From contig JASJZH010000006.1 of the NCBI GenBank assembly GCA_037178975.1, positions 7,502,001 to 7,566,000 of the forward strand: 64,000 nucleotides of DNA, in the 5' to 3' direction. The position numbers and the translations under genes were made by a program. Below are positions 37,214 to 48,370 of the stretch, one piece after another. Source of the stretch: Oscheius tipulae. Its lineage: Eukaryota; Nematoda; Chromadorea; Rhabditida; Rhabditidae. The notes beneath the pieces are model-generated. The model had not been told where the DNA came from. It saw only the letters and a list, made by a program, of their open reading frames with translations, and did no database searches. Positions within the stretch are counted from its first letter, which is position 1; each line of letters opens with the position of its first letter.

Positions 37214-39077
37214 TCAGCAATGAACAGTTGGCTTCTCAACTCTTCGCATCGAATCCAGGTATAGTCTTTAGAGCTCAAGGATGAGAATGGTGGCGCGCCG
37301 AATATGCAGCTTAAGAACGGTTCACGCGAGTTCACGTGTGGGCGACGGGAGGGAACTTACCCTCAACACGTGTGGCGGCGTTTTGCGCTGTGTAAACAGC
37401 GAAGGCTTAACCGAAGACACATTGCGGCCGGATATCGATAAGTTCGATACCTCGGTGCCCTCGTCTGATCCATATTTTTCCTTTTTCATTACAGTGATTT
37501 TATCTCAAGTATCCGCCATCGGTACCACTTTTCCGTTTGCGAAACGATTCATTTTTAATTCAGCATAAAATTTATGAGAGCCCAATGTGGTATCTCTCAT
37601 AATCATAGAAGTTTCTATGAATATAACTTGCCAAGTTTGCGGACAACTTTAGCTTTTCTGCCGATCGCTCTTGCAATCTTTGCTCTCATCTTCACCAGAT
37701 ATGTAGAAAGAACTAAGTTGATTCTGCCATGTCTTGTCTCTGTGAGTGTCGAAAGTACCGTTGCTACTCTCTATGTATCTACAAGACAAGTCTGGACCTA
37801 TTTTTCCCGGCTATGGGTGGTCAAAAGACTCGCAGAACCACAGAAACTAATTAAATATCTTGGTGTGCAGCCATTAATATTTGGAATTTATCATAGAGAA
37901 ATATTTAGACTTTCTGCAGAGTACAGAGAAACGACTGCGTCATCGAATAATCATTTTCGCAGCTTACAGCTCATGCGCGAGAACATACACATAGGTGTTT
38001 CAATCACTAGCTTCCCTTCCGCAGTAGTCGCCCACCATGAAACCTTTCGGAAGACGGATTAAAAAAGGACACAAAGAAGTTAGTTTTTTTTCAAGATTTG
38101 TGCTCCTTTTCTTCTGAGAACGTTTACTCAGACGAAGGATGACTATATTGCAACACGTATCTGTATAGTCATACTCCGCATCTCTCGCTTACAGTTCTTC
38201 CCTGTTTCTCTTCTCTCTCTCTCTCAGCTGCCCGGATGCTCGAGAAAAGTTTTTACGGCCGCTCGACCCCTCACCTGTGCTCTCGCTTTGCTCAACCTAC
38301 GATTGATCTGTTTTGAAGTTTTTCCCGAACCGAAAGACTGCTGTTCAACACTCGCCTAATCCTATTCTTCCCATCTTCTGGCCGTACTGACTAATCTCCT
38401 TTCACTCTTCAAAAAAGCGGCTATACGTGGGGGACTGTTTATGCTATAGCCTCTCATCATTAATCACTTGGTTTCCAATTCGTGGCTGATGATGATATTT
38501 ATAAACTTTGACACAAGCAGCCTCGTACAGTTTGCCCTCCGGCGGACCTTGTTCGTGGCAAAGTTCACGCCCCAGACGTCCAACCGGCTGTCTGTTTGTC
38601 CTTTCTTGTTGGCGTGCATGCCTTCTCGCGCGTACCTACTCGCCTCTTTTGTATCAAACTTGCTCCCGCGACTGCAAAACGTAACAAACTTTACCCCTTG
38701 GCACAACGCTCATAACTTGAACGGTAACCACTTTTGCGATGGCTTACGCCGCAACAGTACTTGATTTACACACCTAGTCTCTTAACCTATTCTGGCACAA
38801 GGGAATTTGACAAATTTCAAGGATTTCCTGTATGTTATTCAAATTTTGGGCATGCTTTGTCTGTTCCAAGTCATCGATTTGTCTCTCCTCGCATCCAATA
38901 TTGCATTCTTGAACACCTCTATACGCGTATGCAGTTTTCTTCCTCTTACTTTCTCTCCTAGGACGGTCCTTGAAATGCCCTCGCCGACAAGCATTCTTAT
39001 GCGTAATTACCGTTTAAACTTCGTCATGGTTGCTCTCTAAATGCCATCGCTTTTCTTACATTTCTCGGCGGTTCGCC
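37214..39077. other. Intergenic, no gene recognised
   Basis: Two plus-strand open frames occur (37281-37568, and 37574-38062 with 162 residues). The second has a hydrophobic stretch (TLAFLPIALAIFALIFTRY) but no consistent splice partners or family features. A (CT)n microsatellite lies near 38214-38227. The right part should hold the promoter and 5' leader of the kinase gene. Confidence 0.4.
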
Positions 39078-42000
39078 ATGATGAGAAGACGGTTTTCCTT
39101 GCAGGTCCCAATGGGATCCGAACCTGGAACATCTGGTACAATGCATGTGCCAGAATCCTACGACCCAGGTGAGAGTTCTCATTTTGTTTTGCCAAGAGTT
39201 GGTTTAGGCGAGGATCTTATGTCCGAAGATCCAATGTCTCCAGGAATCATGGCCACCCCTTTAATTCGATCGGATGTCAAGTTTGATCAGTGCTACGAGA
39301 TTTGCACCCATATGGAAGAGTGAGTATTTCCGAGTTTTTTTCAATATTTATTCTAGTGGCAAATTTGGAAAAGTGTACATGGTGAGGAACAAATCTACAA
39401 ATAAGGAGTTTGCAGCTAAATTCATCAAGATCAAAAAGGTAATGTGAGTTTTTAGATCCTTTCATGCCCGAGTTCAGCTTGCTGACAAAGAGGGCGTCGA
39501 GAAAGAAGTTTCAATACTGTGCAGCCTTCGACATCCCAAGATTGCTCAAATATATGATGCCTTTTATACTGTAAACAATGAGGTTGTGCTCATTATGGAA
39601 ATGTAAGTTTGTGTCTCTCTATTATAGAAAGAATTCCATGTCGGCTGGCATTACAGTTGAATCACTTGGCGCTGAATTGTCGTGCTCGGTGATGATCGAC
39701 ATGGAATTTTTGTTGTGCCAAAAATAGTTACAACTTTCAGTGTACGTGGTGGAGAACTCTTCAAACGGGTAGCTGATGATAATTACGTGTTGACGGAGCA
39801 GGCTGTAGCCATCATAATTTGGCAGCTGTGTGAAGCCATTGAATTCATCCATTCCCAACATATCATTCACCTGGACCTCAAGGTTAGAAATTCAAGACTT
39901 TGGCCAAAACAACTACCTGTTTGCATCTTTTTTCGCGGGGGTGCCGTCGCGACTTTATGAACGCCGATCGCAGCTCAAGAAACGAGAAAATGCCTCTGAT
40001 CCTTAATTAGGAATAGATCTATTTTCGAAGAGATTCTTCGATTTTTATCTGAACAATCACTCAATTTGTTTATATCCCAATCAATCACCCTCCGCTGCTT
40101 TGTCGCAATTTCCCCTGTTCATTTTGACGTCATAGACTGAGGGTTTTCGGGGATGGGACCAGCTGACTCGGGGGCGCTCTCAGATCACGAGACCATCACT
40201 GATCATCCGGGCCGGAAACGACTTGTCTATCCTAAAACATAAGAGAACAGTTTTCAGCCCGAGAATATTATGTGCGTATCGGAGACGGGGAACAAAATCA
40301 AGTTGATTGACTTCGGGCTGGCTCAATTCTACGATGGTAGTAAAGTGAGTTATTTGTATTCGTGACCAATGGTTGTTACAATGCATTCGAATGCTTGCCC
40401 ATGAGGCGTGAAGACGTCCTGATTTGGGCATCGTTCGACTGACTGAGAAACATTCAAAATAGTATCTTGCAGGAAGTGAAATACTTGGCCTGCACACCTG
40501 AGTTTGGAGCTCCAGAAGTCATCACATTTGAAAATTTGTCCTTTCACACGGACATGTGGAGTGTCGGAGTTATAACTTACTTACTGTAAGATAAACCACC
40601 GAACTTTACAGAAACACTATTAAGGTTGTCTGGCTACTCTCCATTTCTTGGCGAAAACGATGCAGAAACCTACACAAATGTGGAAAAGGCAGTTTGGGAG
40701 TTCACAGAAGAGTTTGATGCCTTCACTCCAGAGTCCAAAGACTTCATCTCAAAGCTCTTGATTAAAAACCCAAAGTCAGAAGACCATTTTTAAGAGGCGC
40801 TCATCGAGTATTCAACGTTTCAGGGAAAGAATGCTTCCTGCTGCGTGTCTTGCTCATCCATGGATCACGCAGCATCGTGCAAAAGCTCTCGCTGCTGCCA
40901 ACTCGACGAAGCCTGTCGCCGAAGGAGCAAAGATCGACAACCGTCTCATGAGGCGATATAATGCCAGGAGGAAATTCCGTGTAAGTCTTCGTTATTATTT
41001 TCACTATCAATGTTTCACTGGTTATTCTGTTTCTGTAACAACTTCTTCGGCTAAAAAGCGTAGGAGGAAAGTTCCTTCACGAATGTTTGGTGACCCGAGT
41101 TCTATTAAATGCATTTGCTATTAGTTCGGTTCTCCGTTCATCTTGCCGCGTGGCTCTTTCTATAAACTAATACTATTCCACGTCGTGCATTCGCAGAACT
41201 CTTCTTTCCAGGAAGCTGGCTACAAAGTCCGATTCCTGATATCCATGCTTGGTATACGTAAATCGCTCCAAGCTCGCAAGAGCGAAAACGGACTCAAATA
41301 CTTTGAGCCAATAATCAAGATGGCTGAAGAGAGGGAAAAGAAGGTAGTTTTGAGTTTTGGCCGTGGTGGTATGCTTAAATTTTAGCTTACAATGATTGCA
41401 AATGCCTTGTCAAGTCGGCCACCTGCACCACTGCCGCTTGGGGTAAGCTTTGGTGCGCCTTTTCTCATTGCTTCTTCAGGAGTTTACGGGACCTCTTCCT
41501 GTCTCTCTCAGTAAAAAACGTGCTTCTCTTGCCACTGACAGCCACGGTAATGTTGTTCTTGGTAAACAGGAAAAGGAAGAGAAAGTGGTGAAAATGTTCA
41601 AAGAGAAGTCTGCACTCCCTCCGAAAATACCTGCAAATCCAAGCAAACCATTGGAGGAAGGAGTGAAAATTGTAACCCAATCTCATAGCTTGAAGTATCT
41701 TGTGCACTTCAGATTACAAAAACGGTTGTGGACCCCGTCACTGGAGAAGTTAAGACCGTCAAAAAGAAGTCAATTAAGAAGAAGAAGGAGCCAGTTGTGG
41801 AGAAGACTGCTGAAACCAGCATCGGGACACCCACCAAAAATAATTCCGTGTCTTTGGAGACTGCTGAAGCAAATATGAAGAAGCTCAGTCTGGTCCATGC
41901 AGATAGCGCACCTGTTGCACCAGCAACCAACGTTGCAGTTGCCAAGAAAAAGAGTCTGCCTATTGATCTCAACACTGTCTTGACATCATCCACCCAAAAG

Positions 42001-44613
42001 CAGCGTCTTGCCAGTTCGGATGGTCTGTCTTCGGAGTCTTCAAGCACCAGAAAGAGTGTGACTTTCGAGAAATCCGCAACAGACAAGAAGAGCAGCATCA
42101 CTTCGGAGTCGTCTGTTCAACCGCCTCTCAAGAAGATCAGTCTCAGCTCTGAAATTCCTGAGACACCTAAGAAAAAGAAGACTGTCGTCCTGGTCGAGCC
42201 ACCTCCAACACCTCAAGTGGCTGAAACAAAGGGTGAAAGCCTTCTGTCTATTCTGAAGAAGAGAAAGAGTCTACCGACGGAGATTCCTCTGTCCATTTCC
42301 GAAGAGAAGAAAGAGATCCTGAGAAAGCAGAGTCTACACACTGAAATGCCTGCAATTACGACAAAGAGCGCTGAGACGACCCCGAAGAAGAAGCTCTCAG
42401 TTTCCAAAGAGGCTCCCGTCGTTGAGGTTAAAGTTCATGAGCAGAAGGAGAAACATGCAACAGTCACCGATATACCGAAGAAGCGAAAGAGTTTGGTCGC
42501 TGTCAGTGAAACAGTTCCTCTCGTACCTGCTAAGAGCGAGAACTTGATTGCTCCTCGAATGGAGAAGAAGGTGACCAAATCGGAGAGCAGTGACAGTCAC
42601 AAGGAGAACAGGGAACAGGAGGAGAAGAAACCTACGAGACAGGTATCAAAACACATATTGCATAGTTTCATGACATTTTAGGGTGCCGTCAAAAAGAAGG
42701 AAAAGGTTGACGATAGTGTTCTAAACCTTATGACAACAAGAAAGTCAGTCGATTTATCGTCGTCGCAATCGATTGCCACAAAGGATGGCGAAAAAACTTC
42801 GGAGACTGTCATTGTTCGGAAGAAGGTAGTACCAATTTATTCAATACTAAAGACTTTTCAGTTGTCTCTCAAATCGACCGGCGAGAAGGATAAGGTTGAC
42901 GAGGCTAAGGTAGAGATCAAGAAAGACGAAAAGAAAACGGAGAGCCTGATCAAGGCCAGGCTCTCGAAGTTAAATAGCGAGGCACCGCCTCTCAGTTTCA
43001 ACATCATGTCTGTCGCTCAGAAAAGCTTTCCTACTGAAGGTACAACCGTTTCATCCAACTGAAATGAATCACTTTTGCAGAGAAGAAGTCAGCTACAATT
43101 ATCAGCATGACACCCGAGAAGTTAACCACAACTACCACTTCAACGACGACCAGTGTCAAGAAGAAGTCATCCATCACCGAGAAAAAGGTTCAGCTGAGCA
43201 CAGCTGCTGGCAAAACTGTCGAACAGGTCGAAAAGACTAACAGTACTCATGATAAGCTCAAAGTCAGTCAGGTATAAATGATACTATTCTTGGCAAATCA
43301 CCAAATCCAGATAACTACCAAGAAGGAAGAGTCACCAGAGCTTGAGACTCCTCTCACATCTGTTGAGAAACGGGTCGTCAAGAAGAACTCTCTAAAGGCA
43401 CTGTCAGAAAAACAGCGCAAGGAGGAAGAGACGACTCAGAACGGAACAATTGTACAGATTTCCAAGGTCCTCAATGACAAGTCTCTCAACCACATGGCTG
43501 TGAATCAGCAGACGACGGTATGTTCGTGCCTGTTTGGTTTTGCATGCGACGTGTTCGGTGTTGTCCGTGTATTCCAATATGTGCTCAATCTCGGGAAATG
43601 AGTAAATGTTTCTGTACAAGAATAGCTTAAGTAATATATAGGTTTGCCCATTGTACCTATGGCTGAAGTTTGTTTGGCTTCTAACATCTTGTCCTCACAA
43701 CTTTCGCTGACATTTTACCCTCAAATCATACAATTTCAGGCTCCTTCTGGTGCGGTGAAGAAGGTTTCTCTGACTCACACCAATGAGGTCAACAAGAAGG
43801 TTGAAGGAAAGGCTGAGGCTGAAGTCACTCCTAAGAGGACCAGCCTCAAGAAGGCTGATATCACAATGACTGAAAAGGTGAAACAGTACTTTCAATAGAA
43901 CCTTGTGCTTTCAGAACAAATCTACTCTGGGCGCAGACGTGAATGGAAACAAAACTGTGCTTCAGAAGACTCACAAAACTGAGGTTTGCCTTCTATTTAC
44001 AATTTTGCTAAGATTCTCCTTTTAGATCAAAATCACACCTACATTTAATGGTGAAAGCCTTGTCAAAGTCGAGGCCCCGAAGAACAACGTCGACAAGAAG
44101 CGGGGTTCTATTCTTACGGTTCCAAATCTGAGTCATAGAGACAGCTCCGAGGAGAGGAAGACGGTAGCTCGGTTTTCTTTCCAAGTTCACAGTTACCCAT
44201 TCCAGGTCCGATTCGTCGGAGACTTGAAGGAAACTCTTCCTCCGAAAAGTCGCTCCCCAATGCCTGGTCTTAAAAGAATGAACTCAGAGAGTGCTCTCCA
44301 CAAAAAGGTTCAGTCGGCAGTGAAGGTTGAGGAAAAGGTTACTCAGGTGCGCAATGTAGACACGCTTCAAAACAATGAAATTTAGGACGATGGCGCAGTA
44401 AAAAAGCAGAAGCGTTTGCTGAAGTCGGCCAAATCGGAAGACGTTTTTATTCCAAAGGACGAGTTCTCGTTCCATACTCTCAAGGAAACACTCCTGCGAC
44501 GCGTCAGTGACGCGTCCAATAATGAATCGATGGTGGTCGTTCCAAAAGAATGCGTGTCTGTTGCCAAAACTCACTCTGTCAAGGATCGTCTCCGTCAATT
44601 TGAGAAGAAGTAA
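39078..44613 (+). CDS. MLCK-type protein kinase with long Lys/Ser-rich tail
   Basis: Twenty-one exons keep one frame for 1280 residues. The first are 39078-39319, 39357-39438, 39478-39602, 39741-39882, 40258-40344, 40473-40585, 40625-40774, 40824-40980. The kinase (residues ~75-330) is of the Ca2+/calmodulin myosin light chain kinase/titin type: glycine loop [61 protein letters not shown] and SPFLGENDAETYTNV. All catalytic residues are present. Directly after it comes a basic amphipathic segment (RRKFREAGYKVRFLISMLGI), placed where MLCKs bind calmodulin. The remaining ~900 residues are rich in Lys, Ser, Glu and Thr, with recurring basic-S-L-x-x-E-I/M-P units, and end with ETLLRRVSDASNN..KDRLRQFEKK. 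No Ig or Fn3 domains were seen. The start is the first Met of the exon (39078); a splice acceptor just upstream of 39102 leaves an alternative start at 39111. Confidence 0.88.
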
Positions 44614-44846
44614 CTGAGAAACTGCCCATGCTTCGTTCCTGGGTTGTTTGTATGTATAATTTGTGGTCATTTTCACCCCATTCTTGCTGTGATGCTTTTT
44701 TCCCTGAATTCACGAGTATTTCCCAGCTCACTTTTTCTGATAATAAGCTATATGATCTATTGCCTAGAATTCAGTTGCTAATTTTGCCATGTTCCTGAAG
44801 CAGAATACGTGTCATAGTATCCCAGAATGTTCCTTGTGTGTAATCA

Positions 44847-44852
44847 AATAAA
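44847..44852 (+). promoter_or_regulatory. Poly(A) signal of the kinase gene
   Basis: AATAAA about 235 nt after the stop codon of the kinase gene, in AT-rich sequence. Confidence 0.5.
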
Positions 44853-45567
44853 TTATCATTATCAAGTGCGCCGCAGCTAATTTAAAAGGACCGCTGATAA
44901 GCTATCGCTGCGTCGAAAACAAAACACTACGAATTCGCAACAGGGCGAAGAAGACAAAGAGGCTGATAAACGCTTCAACCTAGTCTAAGGAGTTACAATG
45001 CATTGTTAAGGATAATCACGTGTTCAAAAACACCGGAATCTGTTAATTCAGGCCACTACGGAACAAAAACCATATTTCTCACCTTGGCATGTGGCCAAAA
45101 CTAAAGGTCTGCTACATTGGAGGCAGTTCAAATCCTTCGAGCACAATTTTTGAATCTGATTTAAGTGAAGAATTTTAGAATTCGCTACGCTTTTGTATAA
45201 TGTATAAATTGCTTTTCGGTAGTAGAATCACATTTTCATAATTTTGCTTTGCTTTGGTTACTAATCTTATCTAATCCTCAGTCTGTCTATTTTCTTGTAA
45301 ATCATTTACATATGGCGGCAATTTACGACCTGAGACATGTGTGTGAGCGCTTGTCACCTCAGTTAATCCCCACAGTAATGAAAAAGCTGGCCGATAGAGA
45401 TGACGGATTACCCGCAATCCTGATGAGATAGAGGCTGTATAGGTATCATATAACAGCAGGAGGACCGCTTGAGCCTTTACAACCATCTAAGCAACCGCCA
45501 CTTTTGTGACCATGTGGTGAGCCGGGGTCACATATGGTTGTGCGGTCAGTCCATCAACTCCATAGCC
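44853..45567. other. Intergenic, no gene recognised
   Basis: Short spacer between two plus-strand genes; carries a probable promoter. Short open frames without recognisable content. Confidence 0.4.
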
Positions 45568-46985
45568 ATGATGAGAGGTTGTCTGCTCTTGCTCCTCGCA
45601 CCTTCAGCTATTCAGGTTAGTTTCTATTTAAGGCATTAATTAGACACTTTTATAGGCTTCTTCCATCGTCAGCATCCAGCTCACTGATTTCATGTCCATC
45701 GACAATTCCAACTATCTGCGTTAGACCCCTTTTTGGTCAAAACGTTTCGTATTTCAGCTGGTCCAATCTTCTTCCACGCCTGCGTCACTCACCTTCATGA
45801 AAACAAAAATTGCGATATCGCCATGGAATGGGTTGCTTCCAACGGGTATGCGTTTCCTCCGCTCTGGATTTACATCGATGACAGCGACTATGTAAGTAGA
45901 AGAAATTTTTTTTTGAAAGAAAAAAGGTTGCAATTTTGATATTTTAGGTCAAGCTGAGATATGAGCTGACCCTCCACAGTTCGCAGGCCACCGACGACAT
46001 CTCTGCCAGGCCCATTGTCTTCAACGCTTCTACGCAGGACATTGTCCATGGAAAAGTGCCCAGGACTCATGTGAGTTTTCACTAGTTTTTTTTTGTTAAA
46101 AAAATTCTGTTTTTGTAAATCTGTCAAATGACTATATCAGTCTAACACATTGACCTAAGTTTATTATGATGTCACTATTTATTTGTCAACCTTTCTCACA
46201 TGTGTTCGGTTCCGTCATCGAAAGGCCCCGTGTGAGATGGGAGGATGATCCAAGGAGAGCATCCGAGAGGATTGGAAAAGCCCCCGCAACGTGGATGCGA
46301 GCGGAAGATTGGACGGCGAAGAATGGATGCGAGCCATGGGAGCGGCAAGGAACCCAATCTAGGAATCCCCTTTGATACCGTCAAATAAAATGTCGAGACG
46401 TTCGAATGTTCGGTTCCTGTGGTCATGTTCCTGCCAAACTGTCCGAGCTGTTTTATGTTAACTGTTTCCACAATTGAACAATTGTGATACTTCAGGCCAA
46501 CGACTTCTACGCTCGTTTCTCCTACGAATACTACGGAGCCCTGAAGAGGAAGCTCATTCCGGTCAAGGATTGCAACTCCGGCTCCATCGGTGGAAAGCGG
46601 AACTACCCCTTTCTACAGGTTATTTAGCCATTTTTCGAACCATAAGCGTTTTTAGGTTTCAGAAGGACACTGTGATAGGGAGTGCCTAATATGGATGGGA
46701 ATTTTAGGAGCTTGCATGATCATTCCCACTATCCTCACGTCTCTACTTTGCTGCTGCTGTTTCTGTTACGGAACTGTAAGGTTTCGCAGTATTTTCATAA
46801 CAATAGGGCAATTTCAGAAGCCGAGAATTCCTGGAAACGTTACTACTGTCACTGGGTCTGGCTCTCCTGGATGGATGTACGACCCGAAGATGCAGATCAC
46901 TCTTCCTCTGGAACGCATGTCAGACAGCGGAAGCAATAGTAACTCATACAACAATTATTTCCGTATCGATTATTTGCAGTTATGA
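45568..46985 (+). CDS. Single-pass type I membrane protein of unknown family
   Basis: Seven exons (45568-45615, 45656-45719, 45758-45891, 45948-46070, 46496-46618, 46656-46775, 46818-46985) total exactly 260 codons (259 residues). Signal peptide MMRGCLLLLLAPSAIQ is followed by an extracellular domain with GPIFFHACVTHLHENKNCDI, PPLWIYIDDSDYVKLRYELT and NDFYARFSYEYYGALKRKL. It then has a Cys-containing stem (SEGHCDRECLIW), a transmembrane helix (GACMIIPTILTSLLCCCCFC) rich in cysteines at its cytosolic face, as in palmitoylated proteins, and a short cytosolic tail (YDPKMQITLPLERMSDSGSN). The ectodomain looks like a beta-rich fold, but no family was recognised. The 425-nt intron 46071-46495 holds a retrotransposon scrap. 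Confidence 0.68.
46205..46380 (+). mobile_element. Non-LTR retrotransposon 3' scrap in an intron
   Basis: One frame reads ERPRVRWEDDPRRASERIGK followed by APATWMRAEDWTAKNGCEPW. This resembles the G-RP-x-x-RW-D...W-x-x-x-A-x-DR-x-x-W tail found after the reverse transcriptase in many non-LTR elements. Only this end fragment is present, in the intron of the membrane-protein gene. Family not assigned. Confidence 0.45.
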
Positions 46986-47084
46986 CTTCCTTCAATTCGC
47001 CTAGTTCCCGAGCCACCGCCGTTTAATTTGTACATATCTGTACTGGTTCCTCGATGAAGTCCTCGCCCGCTGTCATGCACAATA

Positions 47085-47113
47085 CAGGGTGGCCCATAAT
47101 TACGTTGACAAGG
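47085..47113 (+). repeat. Left terminal inverted repeat
   Basis: 29 nt identical to the reverse complement of 48340-48368; abuts TA at 47083-47084. Confidence 0.95.
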
Positions 47114-47203
47114 TAAAAGTTCTGTGAAAACAAAAATAGAGCAGAACAAGAAAATCGACCATAAAGGTTTTATTCTTAACAAAAAACTGAACATAATTGT
47201 ACG

Positions 47204-48217
47204 TTAAAGTTCAAAGATATCTCCGTCAGCATCGACACAGGCCTTGAGACGTTTGGGGAAGGCGTCGACGGTGGCACGCAGGTAGTCATCATCGAGCTCA
47301 CTCCAGGCCTTTTCCAGGGATTTCTTCAGAGAATCGATGTCCCGATGGGGTTTGGAGCATGCCTTGGACTCGAGAACACTCCAGACTGAGTAGTCCATAG
47401 GATTGAGGTCAGGGGATGACGGTGGCCATTGATTGAAGGAGTCGAAGTCCGGGAAGTTCTGTTGGCACCAGTTCTAGACGGCGTTATGCTTGTGAGCGGG
47501 CGCCACATCTTGTTGGAAGCACCAATGTTTTTCTTGAAGTGTTTCTTGGTCCAAGGCAAAAGTTGAGTCCTCAGCATATCGAGATAATTGTTTAAACTGA
47601 CTTTGATTCCCTGGGGGTACGAAGATGAGAGGCGTCTTTCCATCTGAGGTGATTCCGGCAAAGACCATCACACTTTTCGGATAACCAGTTCGCTGTACGG
47701 TCACATTTGGCTGAGAAATTGCGTAGACTCTATCATTTTGCTTGTTCAGAGCCTGTTCGATGGTGAACACTTTCTCATCTGTGAAGAGAATCGTCTGGTG
47801 AGCTCCATTCTTAAAACGTCTAAGCAACTCCTTGACACGGACTTTTCTCTTGATTTTTGCAGCAACAGAAAGAAATTGACTTCTAGTCTGCTTGTACGCT
47901 TTCATCGCTAGACGATTCTTGACAATTCGTTGCAACGAAGTTCGGGAAATGGACATCTCCTTTGACAACTTGCGGATAGAGCGCGCCGGGTTGCGACGAA
48001 GACGTTCACGCACGTTCTTGATAGCTGCTTTGGTTGAAACAGATACAGGTCTTCCGCGTCCGGTTCGGTCGGAATGGCTTCCCAAAGACCTGAATCTTGA
48101 AATCGTCGCCGATACAAGTTGCCTGGATACATTAAGTCGCCTCGAAATGACGCATGCCGGAATTCCCTCATGATAAAGTGAGACGATTGATGCACGATGG
48201 GGCGACGGCTTTGTCAT
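47204..48217 (-). pseudogene. DD37D transposase with one premature stop
   Basis: Reads from Met at 48217 through 247 codons, one TAG at 47474-47476, then on in the same frame to the stop near 47204 (about 337 codons in all). The N-terminal half has two helix-turn-helix motifs (IPACVISRRLNVSRQLVSA; RSIRKLSKEMSISRTSLQRI) with a GRGRP AT-hook-like linker. The catalytic triad is present: Asp in LFTDEKVFTIE, Asp in FQQDVAPAH and Asp in SPDLNPMDYSVW. I count 37 positions between the second and third Asp, counting the stop as one position, which places it in the DD37D group known from nematodes and insects. The stop lies between these two residues, so the product would lack the third Asp. Apart from that codon the frame is clean. 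Confidence 0.92.
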
Positions 48218-48339
48218 TCTGAAAGCTAGGACCTATAACGCAAAAAACAAATGGAAATATAGTTAAAAACATTATCAAACAAAAATAAAAAAGATTAGAA
48301 ACACAGAAGTCGAAAAAATTGCATTTCCGCGCGAGCGCG

Positions 48340-48368
48340 CCTTGTCAACGTAATTATGGGCCACCCTG
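48340..48368 (+). repeat. Right terminal inverted repeat
   Basis: Reverse complement of 47085-47113 over 29 nt; followed by TA at 48369-48370. Confidence 0.95.
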
Positions 48369-48370
48369 TA

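Larger units (their letters stand above)
47085..48368 (-). mobile_element. DD37D mariner/maT-like transposon, nearly intact
   Basis: A 1284-bp element bounded by perfect 29-bp inverted repeats starting CAGGGTGGCCCATAATTACG. It is flanked on both sides by TA (47083-47084 and 48369-48370), the target duplication of Tc1/mariner transposition. It carries one transposase gene on the minus strand with a single nonsense codon. Perfect repeats and a single lesion imply a recent insertion. It sits between the membrane-protein gene and an intergenic region and disrupts nothing visible. Confidence 0.95.

Noticed and set aside
37574-38062. 162-residue open frame with a hydrophobic stretch after the UGT gene
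   Set aside because: No consistent splice partners or family features; uneven composition. Left as unproven rather than called a gene.
38200-38240. Simple CT-rich run considered as a regulatory tract
   Set aside because: Plain microsatellite; nothing else supports a function.
45110-45145. Possible tRNA B box (AGTTCAAATCC)
   Set aside because: No matching A box spacing or acceptor stem could be paired; no tRNA gene was supported anywhere in the window.
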